DNA from: Lentzea nigeriaca
Lineage (GTDB): Bacteria > Actinomycetota > Actinomycetes > Mycobacteriales > Pseudonocardiaceae
NCBI RefSeq assembly: GCF_016907955.1
Contig: NZ_JAFBCX010000001.1
Coordinates: 1,364,001 to 1,428,000 of the forward strand
Direction of reading: 5' to 3'
DNA length: 64,000 bases
Shown here: positions 52,870 to 63,494 of the stretch, piece by piece
Position numbering within the stretch: the stretch's first letter is position 1
How the letters are laid out: each line of letters opens with the position of its first letter
Position numbers and translations under genes: made by a program
Notes under the pieces: generated by a model
Told to the model about the DNA's origin: nothing
Databases searched by the model: none
What the model saw: only the letters and a program-made list of their open reading frames with translations

Positions 52870-55800
52870 TCACGCCTGCGCCTTGGTGGGAGCACCCTCG
52901 TACCGGGTGTGCGGCAGCAGGTGCTCCTGCTTCATGATCACGCTGTGGGTCGCGGCATACGTCCCTTCACCGATGTTCGCGCCGTACAACGGAACCGTGC
53001 CGTGAGCCAGCGTGGAGTTCGCGCCCACCACGACCTTGTCGGTCTTCAGGACGCGGTCCTCGAAGGTGTGCGCCTGGAACATGGCGTTCACGGTGGCGCC
53101 GTCGTCGAACTGGAGCATGTCCGGGTCGACGACCTGGGCGAACCCGTCGCCGAGCACCACGCGCTTGCCGATCTTCATGCCCATCCGCCGCAGGTACACC
53201 GCGAGCAGCAGCGTGCCTTCGAGCGGGGCGAGCGTGCCGCTCGCGATGAAACCCCAGGCGACGTAGAGGAAGTCCCACCGGCTGCACCAGCACGACCACA
53301 GCGGGTGGATGCCGGGCTTCACCTTGCCCAGCAGGAACCACTTCATCGCCAGCACCGTCAGGCCCGGCAGCAGCGCGACGCCCAGCGTCACCGCGGCGAC
53401 GCCGACGGTCAGGAAGACGGTGGGCGGCAGGGTCTTCGCCGCGAGCGCGATGCCCCAGAACCACGCGATCGTGATCACCAGCGGGGCGACGGGCAGGGCG
53501 AACCGCAGCCATTCCCAGAACAGCCGGTTGATCCGCCGGATCAGCGAGGGCTCGTGGGTCAGCGACCGGTCGACCTCCACCACCTCGCGCTGCGGCAGCT
53601 CGAACGCCGGATGCCCGAACCACGAGCTGCCCTGCCGCACGACCTTCTCGTCGGCGACGGTGCTGATGCCGATCAGGATGTCCGACGGCAGCCGTTGCCC
53701 ACCGGCGATGACCGCGTGGTTGCCGAAGAAGGTCCGCTCGCTGATGTGCAGCTCCGCCAGCGTGACCGCACCCCGCTGGATGCGTGGCCCGCCCAGGTAG
53801 ATGCCGTCGGCGAAGAACGTGTCGGGTCCGATGTGGACCAGCTCGGGCACCACGTCGATGATCGTGCTGATCTCGCAGCCGCGGCCCACGTCCATGCCCG
53901 CCCAGCGCAGCCAGGTCGGCCAGTACAGGCCGCCGGACAGCCACTTGTTGGCGGAGTCGACCAGTCCGGCCTTCAGCCAGATCCGGATGTACGCGGGACT
54001 CCAGCGGCTGATCACCTTCTCCGTCACCCGGCCCAGCGCCCGCGCGACCCCTGCCTCCAACGCGACCGTGATCATCAGGGTCAGGCAGGTCAGTGCCGCG
54101 ACCACACCGAAGAAGGACGGGTAGCTCAACGGGTTCGTGAGCACGACGAGCAGCGCGTCGAACGTGAGGCGGTAGTAGAGGACCACGCTGACCATCGTCA
54201 GGGTGGCGGGAAGGGCCAGCACCCACGCGAGCAGCGTCCTGGACAGCATCATCGCGATGCCGTGCAGGGTCGGGGAGAAGAGGCTGCCCTCCTGCACGGG
54301 TACCGGCGGCAGTGGTGCCGGTCCCACCGGCTGGGCCGGCACGCCGTTCCACATCTCACCGTCCGGAATGGACTTCCCGGCCGGCAGCGACGACAGCGCG
54401 GTGAGCCACGAGTCGCGTCCCATCCGGGAGCCGGGGCCGAGGCTGCCGCGGGTGTCCACGGTGGCGCCGTCGCCGATCCTGACCGGGCCGACGACGAGCT
54501 GGCCGTGCTCGAACTGGACGAGCCCGAGGTGCGCGTCCTGGCCGAGCGTCACGTCGTCGCCGATGTCCAGCAGGTCCCAGCCGCCCTGGGTCAGGTTGAC
54601 GCCGCGGTGGATGTGCACGCGCTGGCCGATCCTGGCCCCGAGCGCGCGCAACGCCATGCACTGGAACTCCGTACCGGCGATGTTCTTCCACGGGATGATG
54701 CGCACGACGTTCTGCACGATCCACATGCGCACGCGGAGATCACCCCACGCGGGCGCGCGCGTCGGCTTGTACTGGCCGATCAGCATGCGTTTCATCGACA
54801 CGGCGATGAAGACGGCGATCGGCGTCCAGAGCAGGCGCAGTGGCGCGAGCAGGAACGGCACGATCACCACGAGCGGCAGCAGCCCGACCAGACCCGCCGC
54901 CCACGGCAGGAGCTCGAAGGCGACCAGGTAGGCCACCGGCGCGAGGATGAGCAGTTCCAGCAGCAGCCACCACGACTGCTCCATGGTCACCGAGGCGGCG
55001 TCGCGCGCGGAGGCCACCAGGGGTTCCGGCGCCGGTGCCTGGCCGGTGGAACCGACGAGCTGTGCCAGCCCGTTGACGGTGCGCGCCTGGTAGACGTCGC
55101 GGACGGTGATGGCCGCGGTGATGGGGTTGGCCCGCAGCTTGGAGATGAGGATCGCCGCCTGCAGCGACGTGCCGCCGAGGTCGTCGAAGAAGTCGTCCTG
55201 CGCCGACAGGCTCTCGGTGGCCAGGTCGAACACCTCGCAGATCGCGACGGCGATCGACATCTCGACCGGGTTCATCCTGCCTGTGTCACCGCGACTGCGG
55301 CGGCGGCGCTCGGCCTGGGTGAGGATCGGCAGGTCGGCCCGGCGCAGCTTGCCGCCCGCGCTGCGCGGCAGCTCGTCGATCAGGCCGAACACCGCGGGCA
55401 CCATGTAGGACGGAAGTTCCGCGCGCAGCCTGCTTCGCAGGCTCTCCACGTGCGGCGGACGGTTCCGGTCCTCCACGATCAGGTGTGCCGCGATCGCCTG
55501 GGACGGGCCCTCGCCCTGCACACAGCACGCCGCCTCGCGCACGCCGTCACAGCGGGCGAGGACGCTCTCGATCGCCTCCAGCTCGATCCGGTAGCCGCGA
55601 ACCTTGACCTGAGAATCGATCCGGCCGTGGTAGAAGAGCGTCCCGTCCGGTTCCGCGTGCACGAGGTCGCCGGTGCGGTAGATCCGGCCGGCCAGCGGAT
55701 GGTCGGGGAACTTCTCGGCGGTGAGCTCCGGCAGGTTGAGGTAGCCGATCGCGAGTCCCGTGCCGGACATGCACAACTCGCCCTGCTGTCCGGGAGCGAC

Positions 55801-56826
55801 CGGTCTGAGCTGCTCGTCGAGCACCCACGCCCGCGCGCCGGGCACCGGACGGCCGATGGCGATCGGTTGTCCCGCCACGATGTCCTGGCGCAGGCAGGTG
55901 ACCGTGCACTCGGTGGGGCCGTAGCCGTTGACCATCCGCCGTCCCCGCGACCACAGTTCGGCGACGTCGTCGGGCAACGCCTCACCGCCGACGTAGAGCA
56001 ACCGCAGGTCGGGCAGCGCGGTCTGCGGGTCAGGGCAGGCGGCGGCTCGCAACAGGGTCGGCGGAGGGCAGAACACGGTGACCCGCTCGTTGCGCAGCCA
56101 CGGCACCACGTCCGGGCCGAGCCGGACGGTCTCGTCGTCCATCACCACCACGGTCGCGCCGGAGGCGAGGGCCATCCAGATCTCCTCGACCGAGGAGTCG
56201 TACGCCGCCGACGAGCCCTGAGCCACCCGGTCTCCCGGACCGAGGCCGAACTCCATCAGGTCCGAACTGATCAGGTTGGCGATGCCGGCGTGTGCGACCA
56301 TCACGCCTTTGGGCCGGCCGGTGGTGCCGGAGGTGTAGATCAGATAGGCCAGGCCTTCGGGCGCCGGCGGAGCGTCGACGACGGGCACCCTCGTCATCGG
56401 GTTGTCGATCCTGATCACGGCGCCGCGGTAGCCGATCCGCGCCGCCCGCTCGGCGCCCTCCGCGTTGGTGACCAACACCCGGGCGCCGGAGTCGGTGAGG
56501 ATGTGCCGGACCTGGTCATCCGGGAACGCCGGGTCGAGGCACACGTGCGCGGACCCGGACCTCAGCACCGCGAGCTGCGACACGTAGAGCGCGACGGACG
56601 TGCGGGGCAGCATGATCGAAATGACGCGCCCGTGCCCGATCATCCGTTCGAAGACCCCTGCCACGGCCCTGGACTTGTGCTGCAGCTCCGCGTACGTGAG
56701 CCGGCTGCGCTGTGGACGGCCACTGGCAGGTGGGACGTCCACAGCTATGGCATCCGGCCATTGCTGGGCCGCACTGTCGAAGAAGTCGACGAGTGAGACC
56801 GTCGCGGTCCGGACCGTCGCCGTCAC
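52870..56826 (-). CDS. epsilon-Polylysine-synthetase-like membrane NRPS
   Basis: 1318 residues, practically the length of Streptomyces epsilon-poly-L-lysine synthetase. Residues 1-500 form an adenylation domain (YTSGTTGRPKG, YGPTEC, YRTGD, catalytic Lys493 in GGKLRR), with Asp210 for the amino group and Glu214 in the pocket. Residues 520-600 are a carrier domain (DDFFDDLGGTSLQA, Ser554). The rest alternates membrane segments with hexapeptide-like beta-helix domains (ALGARIGQRVHIHRGVN), as in Pls and the 'NRPS terminal domain' group. It probably condenses an amino acid into an isopeptide oligomer, or links it to another acceptor. GTG 56826 overlaps the SET-gene stop. Confidence 0.88.
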   Translation of the reverse strand: MTATVRTATVSLVDFFDSAAQQWPDAIAVDVPPASGRPQRSRLTYAELQHKSRAVAGVFERMIGHGRVISIMLPRTSVALYVSQLAVLRSGSAHVCLDPAFPDDQVRHILTDSGARVLVTNAEGAERAARIGYRGAVIRIDNPMTRVPVVDAPPAPEGLAYLIYTSGTTGRPKGVMVAHAGIANLISSDLMEFGLGPGDRVAQGSSAAYDSSVEEIWMALASGATVVVMDDETVRLGPDVVPWLRNERVTVFCPPPTLLRAAACPDPQTALPDLRLLYVGGEALPDDVAELWSRGRRMVNGYGPTECTVTCLRQDIVAGQPIAIGRPVPGARAWVLDEQLRPVAPGQQGELCMSGTGLAIGYLNLPELTAEKFPDHPLAGRIYRTGDLVHAEPDGTLFYHGRIDSQVKVRGYRIELEAIESVLARCDGVREAACCVQGEGPSQAIAAHLIVEDRNRPPHVESLRSRLRAELPSYMVPAVFGLIDELPRSAGGKLRRADLPILTQAERRRRSRGDTGRMNPVEMSIAVAICEVFDLATESLSAQDDFFDDLGGTSLQAAILISKLRANPITAAITVRDVYQARTVNGLAQLVGSTGQAPAPEPLVASARDAASVTMEQSWWLLLELLILAPVAYLVAFELLPWAAGLVGLLPLVVIVPFLLAPLRLLWTPIAVFIAVSMKRMLIGQYKPTRAPAWGDLRVRMWIVQNVVRIIPWKNIAGTEFQCMALRALGARIGQRVHIHRGVNLTQGGWDLLDIGDDVTLGQDAHLGLVQFEHGQLVVGPVRIGDGATVDTRGSLGPGSRMGRDSWLTALSSLPAGKSIPDGEMWNGVPAQPVGPAPLPPVPVQEGSLFSPTLHGIAMMLSRTLLAWVLALPATLTMVSVVLYYRLTFDALLVVLTNPLSYPSFFGVVAALTCLTLMITVALEAGVARALGRVTEKVISRWSPAYIRIWLKAGLVDSANKWLSGGLYWPTWLRWAGMDVGRGCEISTIIDVVPELVHIGPDTFFADGIYLGGPRIQRGAVTLAELHISERTFFGNHAVIAGGQRLPSDILIGISTVADEKVVRQGSSWFGHPAFELPQREVVEVDRSLTHEPSLIRRINRLFWEWLRFALPVAPLVITIAWFWGIALAAKTLPPTVFLTVGVAAVTLGVALLPGLTVLAMKWFLLGKVKPGIHPLWSCWCSRWDFLYVAWGFIASGTLAPLEGTLLLAVYLRRMGMKIGKRVVLGDGFAQVVDPDMLQFDDGATVNAMFQAHTFEDRVLKTDKVVVGANSTLAHGTVPLYGANIGEGTYAATHSVIMKQEHLLPHTRYEGAPTKAQA

Positions 56827-57311
56827 CGCGTTTCCGCGGACAGGTGGGCGGCGAGCCACGGGCGCAGCCGACGACGCTCCTCACCGGACAGGTGCCGGAA
56901 GCCCTGGACACGGCCGGAGCACCGGTCGCTGCCGCACCGGCAGGCGAAGGGCTCGGCCATGTCGAATTCTGTGGTGTTGTAGTTGAACGTGATGTCCTGT
57001 CCGAATTCGACTGGTTTCAGACTGATCACCGCACGCCCCCGGACGAAAACAGTCGGATCGCAGCTGTGGTTCATGAAGCGCCAGTAAAAACGGTCGAGGA
57101 TTGCCTCGAAGTCATATTCGGCGGGAACGTCGACATGGGTGTCGCGGCCGACCTGCACCGTGTACCGCGTCGGGACGGTCGTCACCTCACCTTCGACGGT
57201 GAACAGCAGCTCCCCCTCCGTGATCGGGCGGTTCGCCACCAGACGGTACTCACCGTCGGCGCGGACGACAGCTACCGCGCTCAGTACACTGACGCGCTCT
57301 TCTACAATCAT
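56823..57311 (-). CDS. SET-domain protein-lysine methyltransferase
   Basis: 162 residues, a minimal SET domain plus post-SET: FMNHSCDPTVF (the NHS/T-C motif), GQDITFNYNTTEFDM (GEEL.. F/Y.Y equivalent) and the zinc-binding CRCGSDRCSG. SET enzymes transfer a methyl group from SAM to protein lysine. CGGGAG lies 6 bases before the ATG. Its stop overlaps the start of the polylysine-synthetase-like NRPS in a GTGA junction, so the two are co-translated. Its target could be a carrier protein, the NRPS itself or a lysine-containing product; none of this is proven. Confidence 0.88.
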   Translation of the reverse strand: MIVEERVSVLSAVAVVRADGEYRLVANRPITEGELLFTVEGEVTTVPTRYTVQVGRDTHVDVPAEYDFEAILDRFYWRFMNHSCDPTVFVRGRAVISLKPVEFGQDITFNYNTTEFDMAEPFACRCGSDRCSGRVQGFRHLSGEERRRLRPWLAAHLSAETR

Positions 57312-57437
57312 GTGGACTCCCGGACCGTCGATTTCCGCCTGGTTCTACGTGGGTAGTACGGAGTGGGGTTGCCAAAGGTTCACCTCGGTGAAGCGATTGA
57401 CAATCCGGTGGAATTTCGTATTCGGATGGACATTGTG

Positions 57438-58940
57438 TCAAGAAAGTCCGATTGCGTCGTGGGCGCAGAGGGCCGCGTGCAGGGACGCCCGCACCCGAGG
57501 CGAGTCGAGGTCCGCGTCGAGCAGCTGGCTCACCCGCTTCAGCCGGTCGTACAGCGCCTGTCTGGACAGGTTCGTCGTCGCGGCCGCGTCCGTCTTGTTG
57601 CCTCCGCTGTCCACATAGGACCGCAAGGTGCTGATCAGGCCGGTGTGCTCCGGCCGCAGCAGCGGACCCAGCTCCCGTTCGACGTGAGCCTGTATCCGCG
57701 GGTCGTCGCGGAGGAGGTACATCAACCCGTGCAGCCCGAGGTCGCGCAGCTTCACGTACGGCGCGTCCCAGCGGCCACCACTCGCGGCCGCGGCCACCTG
57801 TTGTGCCTCCACCAACGCCTTGCGCGCATCCTGCTCCGATGTGACCGGCTCGCTCGCCGCGACGATCACCGGAGCCCGTCGCCGCACCGCCTCCGCCAGC
57901 CGGACCAGATGTCCGTGCACGTCGTCGTCCGGTCGCAGGGCCAGCAGAACGCCGAGCGAGCCCCCGTCGAGGGCCGCGTGCAGGCAGACCAGGTCCTGGA
58001 GGAGATCCCTGATCCGGTCCGCCAGGTCACCCGGTGACCGGGTGCGGATGACCACGGCCACCAGCACCGACTGGTCGACCGGTACCCCCAGCGCCCGTGC
58101 GCGGGCGGCGAACTCCGCGGACAGGAGTTCGCCGGTCGACAAGGCGGTCAACAGCGCGTGATGGGCCCGCGACCGCGAATCCTCATCCTTGTGCGCCAGC
58201 AGATCCCGTGCGATCACATCGGCGGCCCGCTCGGCGATGACCACCTGCGCGACGGCCGGTTCCGGACACCTGACCAGCAGCCGGCCCCACTCCATCGGTG
58301 CGGCGCCGACACTCGAGACGAGCCATCCCGTGCCGTCGTGACCGGTCTGTCCGGTCACGATGATCCGACGGGACAGCGACTCCCAGTCGTCGATCAGTTG
58401 CGGATCCGCGTCCGCTGGTGCGAACGCGATGACCTGATGCGCGGTGTTCTCCAGCACCACCGGACACTTGGCCATGGCCGCCGCGTGGGACACCACGGTC
58501 AGGGCGTCGGCACCTGCCCGTGCGAGCTCGGTGAAACGCCGGTGGATCTCCTCGCACCGGCGTGACTCGGCGAGCCGGCCTTCCGCCACGAGCGCGAGGA
58601 CGGCCTCGGTCACCCGGGACACCTGGATCTCACGCCGCAACCGCACCAGCGGCAGTCCGAGCCGCTGTGCCGCGTGCACCACCGCGTCCGGCAGCGCGGT
58701 CGCGCACCCGACCACGACGCCCGCGACGCCGGTCGCGGCCGTGCCTTCGAGCCACCGCGCACCGTCCAGCGGCAGAGCGCCGTCCACGACGAGTTGGAGC
58801 TCACCTGGCCGCGGCCGGTCGGCCACGTGCACCCAGCACACGGCCCTGCCGAGGTTCCCGGCGCCGGCCAGCACCACCGGCTCGCCTCGCCGTACGTCCT
58901 CCAGGTCGAGGATCTGCTGGATGGTGGGCAACGTTGCCAA
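57438..58940 (-). CDS. PucR-family transcriptional regulator
   Basis: 500 residues. The N-terminal PucR domain (LPTIQQILDLEDVRRGEPVVLAG) spans residues 3-130, a GGDEF-like/sensor middle part follows, and the C-terminal HTH is GGNKTDAAATTNLSRQALYDRLKRV (about 447-471). I chose the TTG at 58940 because GGGAG lies 7 bases upstream and the PucR domain starts at once; the frame is open to 59006. PucR regulators respond to purine or amino-acid metabolites. Being 126 bases upstream of the SET-NRPS pair on the same strand, it probably controls it. Confidence 0.88.
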   Translation of the reverse strand: MATLPTIQQILDLEDVRRGEPVVLAGAGNLGRAVCWVHVADRPRPGELQLVVDGALPLDGARWLEGTAATGVAGVVVGCATALPDAVVHAAQRLGLPLVRLRREIQVSRVTEAVLALVAEGRLAESRRCEEIHRRFTELARAGADALTVVSHAAAMAKCPVVLENTAHQVIAFAPADADPQLIDDWESLSRRIIVTGQTGHDGTGWLVSSVGAAPMEWGRLLVRCPEPAVAQVVIAERAADVIARDLLAHKDEDSRSRAHHALLTALSTGELLSAEFAARARALGVPVDQSVLVAVVIRTRSPGDLADRIRDLLQDLVCLHAALDGGSLGVLLALRPDDDVHGHLVRLAEAVRRRAPVIVAASEPVTSEQDARKALVEAQQVAAAASGGRWDAPYVKLRDLGLHGLMYLLRDDPRIQAHVERELGPLLRPEHTGLISTLRSYVDSGGNKTDAAATTNLSRQALYDRLKRVSQLLDADLDSPRVRASLHAALCAHDAIGLS

Positions 58941-59137
58941 GCGGGAACTCCCGTGCTCTCCAGGTCGAGAACGATCAGCCTGGCCGGTGCGCGCCCGGCA
59001 CGCCATCCGTCGACCGGAGGTGTGTCCCAGCCACCTGTCGTGGTCCGGTCACCCGATGTGCTCGAAAAATGTGTTGCCCGGCGACTTGCCGGTTGGCCAT
59101 TGTGACGATCATGTGGTCCTGACCCAGCGAGCAGCTG

Positions 59138-59168
59138 ACCCGCACCTGTGTGGACGGTGCGGGTTTTT
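59138..59168 (+). terminator. Intrinsic terminator/attenuator before DUF1062 gene
   Basis: ACCCGCACC-N9-GGTGCGGGT followed by TTTTT is the only hairpin with a T-run noted in this window. It ends 38 bases before the DUF1062 ATG on the same strand, and no plus-strand gene lies upstream. It is more likely an attenuator or the end of a small RNA (58.95-59.17 kb) than an ordinary gene terminator. Confidence 0.7.
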
Positions 59169-59206
59169 CCGCACACCCACTGACTCCTGGGGAATCACCG
59201 AATCAC

Positions 59207-59809
59207 ATGAGTTCTTTTCGTCATGCCGAAAACAAGTCGCTCTGGGTCGTCCGCGAGCTCGGACTGCCCGCCGTCGTCAGGACCTGCGTCTCCTGCGGGC
59301 ACGTCCGTCACCACGCGACCGGCAAGATCCGCGTCAACGCCAACGGCAAGCAGCTGGACGTCTGGCTGCTGATCGGCTGCGAGCGGTGCGACCGCACGTC
59401 GAAAATCCCCGTCCACGAACGGGTTCACGTCTCGTCGCTCGACCACGACCGGCTGGTGCGGTTCGAGGACAACGACGCGGCGATCGTCCGCGAGCTCGTC
59501 CACACCCAGCGCAAGCTCGACTGGACCGGCACGTGGGACCTGGACACCGACCTGCCGTTCTACGACGTCCAGCACGACACCGCGCCGCTGGACGTCCTCG
59601 TCAGGTTCGAGCTCCCGGCGCCGGTCCGGGTCGAGAAGCTGCTCACGAAAGGGCTCGGCCTGAGCCGGCCAGCGGTGAAACGGCTGGTCGACGAGGGCCG
59701 GATCCGGCTGCCGACGGCCCTCGACGCACGGGTCCGCGCGGACTTCTCGTTTCAGTCCAGCGGGCCGAACAGCCACGCGCCCGGACCGTCCGGGTCCTCC
59801 GAGAAGTAG
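59207..59809 (+). CDS. DUF1062 protein
   Basis: 200 residues. CVSCGHVRHH and LLIGCERCDRTSKI form two CxxC pairs, probably a zinc ribbon, followed by VHERVHVSSL and a C-terminal helical part with VEKLLTKGLGLSRPAVKRLVDEGRI, resembling an S4-like RNA-binding region. This is the DUF1062 layout; function unknown. The start is ATG 59207. The last 58 bases overlap the convergent EF-hand gene, an unusually long tail-to-tail overlap. Expression may depend on the hairpin at 59138. Confidence 0.88.
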   Translation: MSSFRHAENKSLWVVRELGLPAVVRTCVSCGHVRHHATGKIRVNANGKQLDVWLLIGCERCDRTSKIPVHERVHVSSLDHDRLVRFEDNDAAIVRELVHTQRKLDWTGTWDLDTDLPFYDVQHDTAPLDVLVRFELPAPVRVEKLLTKGLGLSRPAVKRLVDEGRIRLPTALDARVRADFSFQSSGPNSHAPGPSGSSEK

Positions 59810-60309
59810 AACGCCCTGATCGCGGCGAGCAGGTCGTCGGTGCTCACCAGGCCGTCACCGTCGTGATCGAGCCGGGCGTGCGCGGCCCGTGCGTCGGCGG
59901 GTCGGAGGTTCACGAGAGCCTCCGCCCACCGCACGTACTCGTCCACGCCGAGATGGCCGTCGCCGTTCTGGTCGGCGACGGCCATCAGTGTGTCGAGGAA
60001 CGGCAGGTAGCTGTCGTCGAACGACTCCGGCCTCCCCAGCAGCCGCCGGGCGAACGCCGTCTTGTACTCGGTGAGGCTGATCCGGTCGTCGTCGTTGGTG
60101 TCGGTCACGGCGGCGAGGTGGTCCCACACGCCCAGCAGGTGCTCGTGCAGCCGCTTCGCGCGAAGATCGCCGTCGCTCAGCCCGAACGCCGCGGTCGTGC
60201 GCGCACCCGCCTGCTCGAAGTCCGAACGGTCGACGTACCCGTCCTGGTCGCTGTCGTAGGTCTCGAACCTGCGGGTGAGCTTGCGGTCCAGGAATGCCGT
60301 GATCTCCAT
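59752..60309 (-). CDS. EF-hand calcium-binding protein
   Basis: 185 residues with four EF-hands of the calerythrin/sarcoplasmic type: DSDQDGYVDRSDF (19-31), DTNDDDRISLTEY, DQNGDGHLGVDEY and DHDGDGLVSTDDL, each with proper Ca2+ ligands. Such actinomycete proteins bind calcium in the cytoplasm, perhaps as buffer or switch. It lies 17 bases after the UvrA-like gene in the same direction. A paralogue lies at 63495-64000, so the two copies flank the GNAT and UvrA-like genes. Confidence 0.93.
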   Translation of the reverse strand: MEITAFLDRKLTRRFETYDSDQDGYVDRSDFEQAGARTTAAFGLSDGDLRAKRLHEHLLGVWDHLAAVTDTNDDDRISLTEYKTAFARRLLGRPESFDDSYLPFLDTLMAVADQNGDGHLGVDEYVRWAEALVNLRPADARAAHARLDHDGDGLVSTDDLLAAIRAFYFSEDPDGPGAWLFGPLD

Positions 60310-60326
60310 ACGCCCCTTGTACCCGG

Positions 60327-62723
<2,397 letters not shown>

Positions 62724-62776
62724 GGCGCAAAACCTAACTCCGCGCCCGCGCTCGTGCCTTCTTGATTCCTGATCGG

Positions 62777-63493
62777 TTATGGACGGATCCGGTAGTGGTA
62801 GGTGCAGACCTCGCGAAACCCTGTGCGCTCGTACAGCCGGAACGCCGAGCTGTTCGCCTTCTCCATCTGCAGATACATGTGGTTCGCCTCGCGCGCGGCC
62901 GCCCACGAGGCCAATGCCGCGAGCACGGACCGGGCGGCGCCCTGACCACGTGCGTGCGGCAACGTCGCCATCCCGAACACCCCGGCCCAACCCTGCTCGG
63001 CCACGGCCCGCCCGACTGCCACCACCTGCCCGTCGATCTCGGCGTACGCGTACGCGCTGGGGTGCTCGACGCGGCTGAGCAGGTCACGTTCCGCGCTCAC
63101 GTCGCGCGTGGTCACCGCCTGCCACGCCGCCAGCCACTCGTCGGTGGGCCGCACTCTCACCTCGCCCGCGTCGGCGTGGGACTGGCGCAGCACCTCGGCG
63201 GTCGAGGCGATCTGCAGGGACATGGCGTGCCCCCGCTCATACCCCCGGAAGTCCAGCCGTGCGTCGAGATCGTCCGCGCACACGCCCGGCGTGATCTGGA
63301 ACCGGGCCCCCGACCCGCGTTCGGCGCAGAACTTCTCGGCGCGCTCGATCCGGTCCTCCCGGTCGTGCGGCAGAACGGCGCTCACCCACCAGGCGTCGCC
63401 GGGGGAGTGCCGCAGCCACCAGCCGCCGGCCTCTTCGACGTGCGCGGCGGGCTGTGCCCGTGCCGCGTACTCCTGCAGCGTCTTCAGCAGCAC
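62777..63493 (-). CDS. GNAT-family acetyltransferase
   Basis: 238 residues with the C-terminal GNAT domain (about 120-238): GVFGMATLPHARGQGAARSVL contains the R/Q-x-x-G-x-G/A acetyl-CoA loop, and NSSAFRLYERTGFREV the closing region. The N-terminal half (WWLRHSPGDAWWVSAVLPH) is the extra domain of duplicated GNATs. The GTG at 63493 is 1 base after the EF-hand stop, so I prefer it to the longer frame. The acceptor is unknown; resistance to a small molecule together with UvrA2 is one possibility. (The loop is near residues 179-199.). Confidence 0.87.
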   Translation of the reverse strand: MLLKTLQEYAARAQPAAHVEEAGGWWLRHSPGDAWWVSAVLPHDREDRIERAEKFCAERGSGARFQITPGVCADDLDARLDFRGYERGHAMSLQIASTAEVLRQSHADAGEVRVRPTDEWLAAWQAVTTRDVSAERDLLSRVEHPSAYAYAEIDGQVVAVGRAVAEQGWAGVFGMATLPHARGQGAARSVLAALASWAAAREANHMYLQMEKANSSAFRLYERTGFREVCTYHYRIRP

Positions 63494-63494
63494 G

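Noticed and set aside
52909-56796. 1295-residue open frame antisense to the polylysine-synthetase-like gene
   Set aside because: Its composition (Arg/His/Gly-rich, no domains) is that of a third-position-GC shadow; the minus strand encodes clear adenylation and carrier motifs.
14910-57311. A single biosynthetic cluster in which kamA supplies beta-lysine to the polylysine-synthetase-like NRPS
   Set aside because: The genes are 37 kb apart, oppositely regulated as far as visible, and kamA has a better explanation in the nearby kdd-kamDE-kal catabolic operon.
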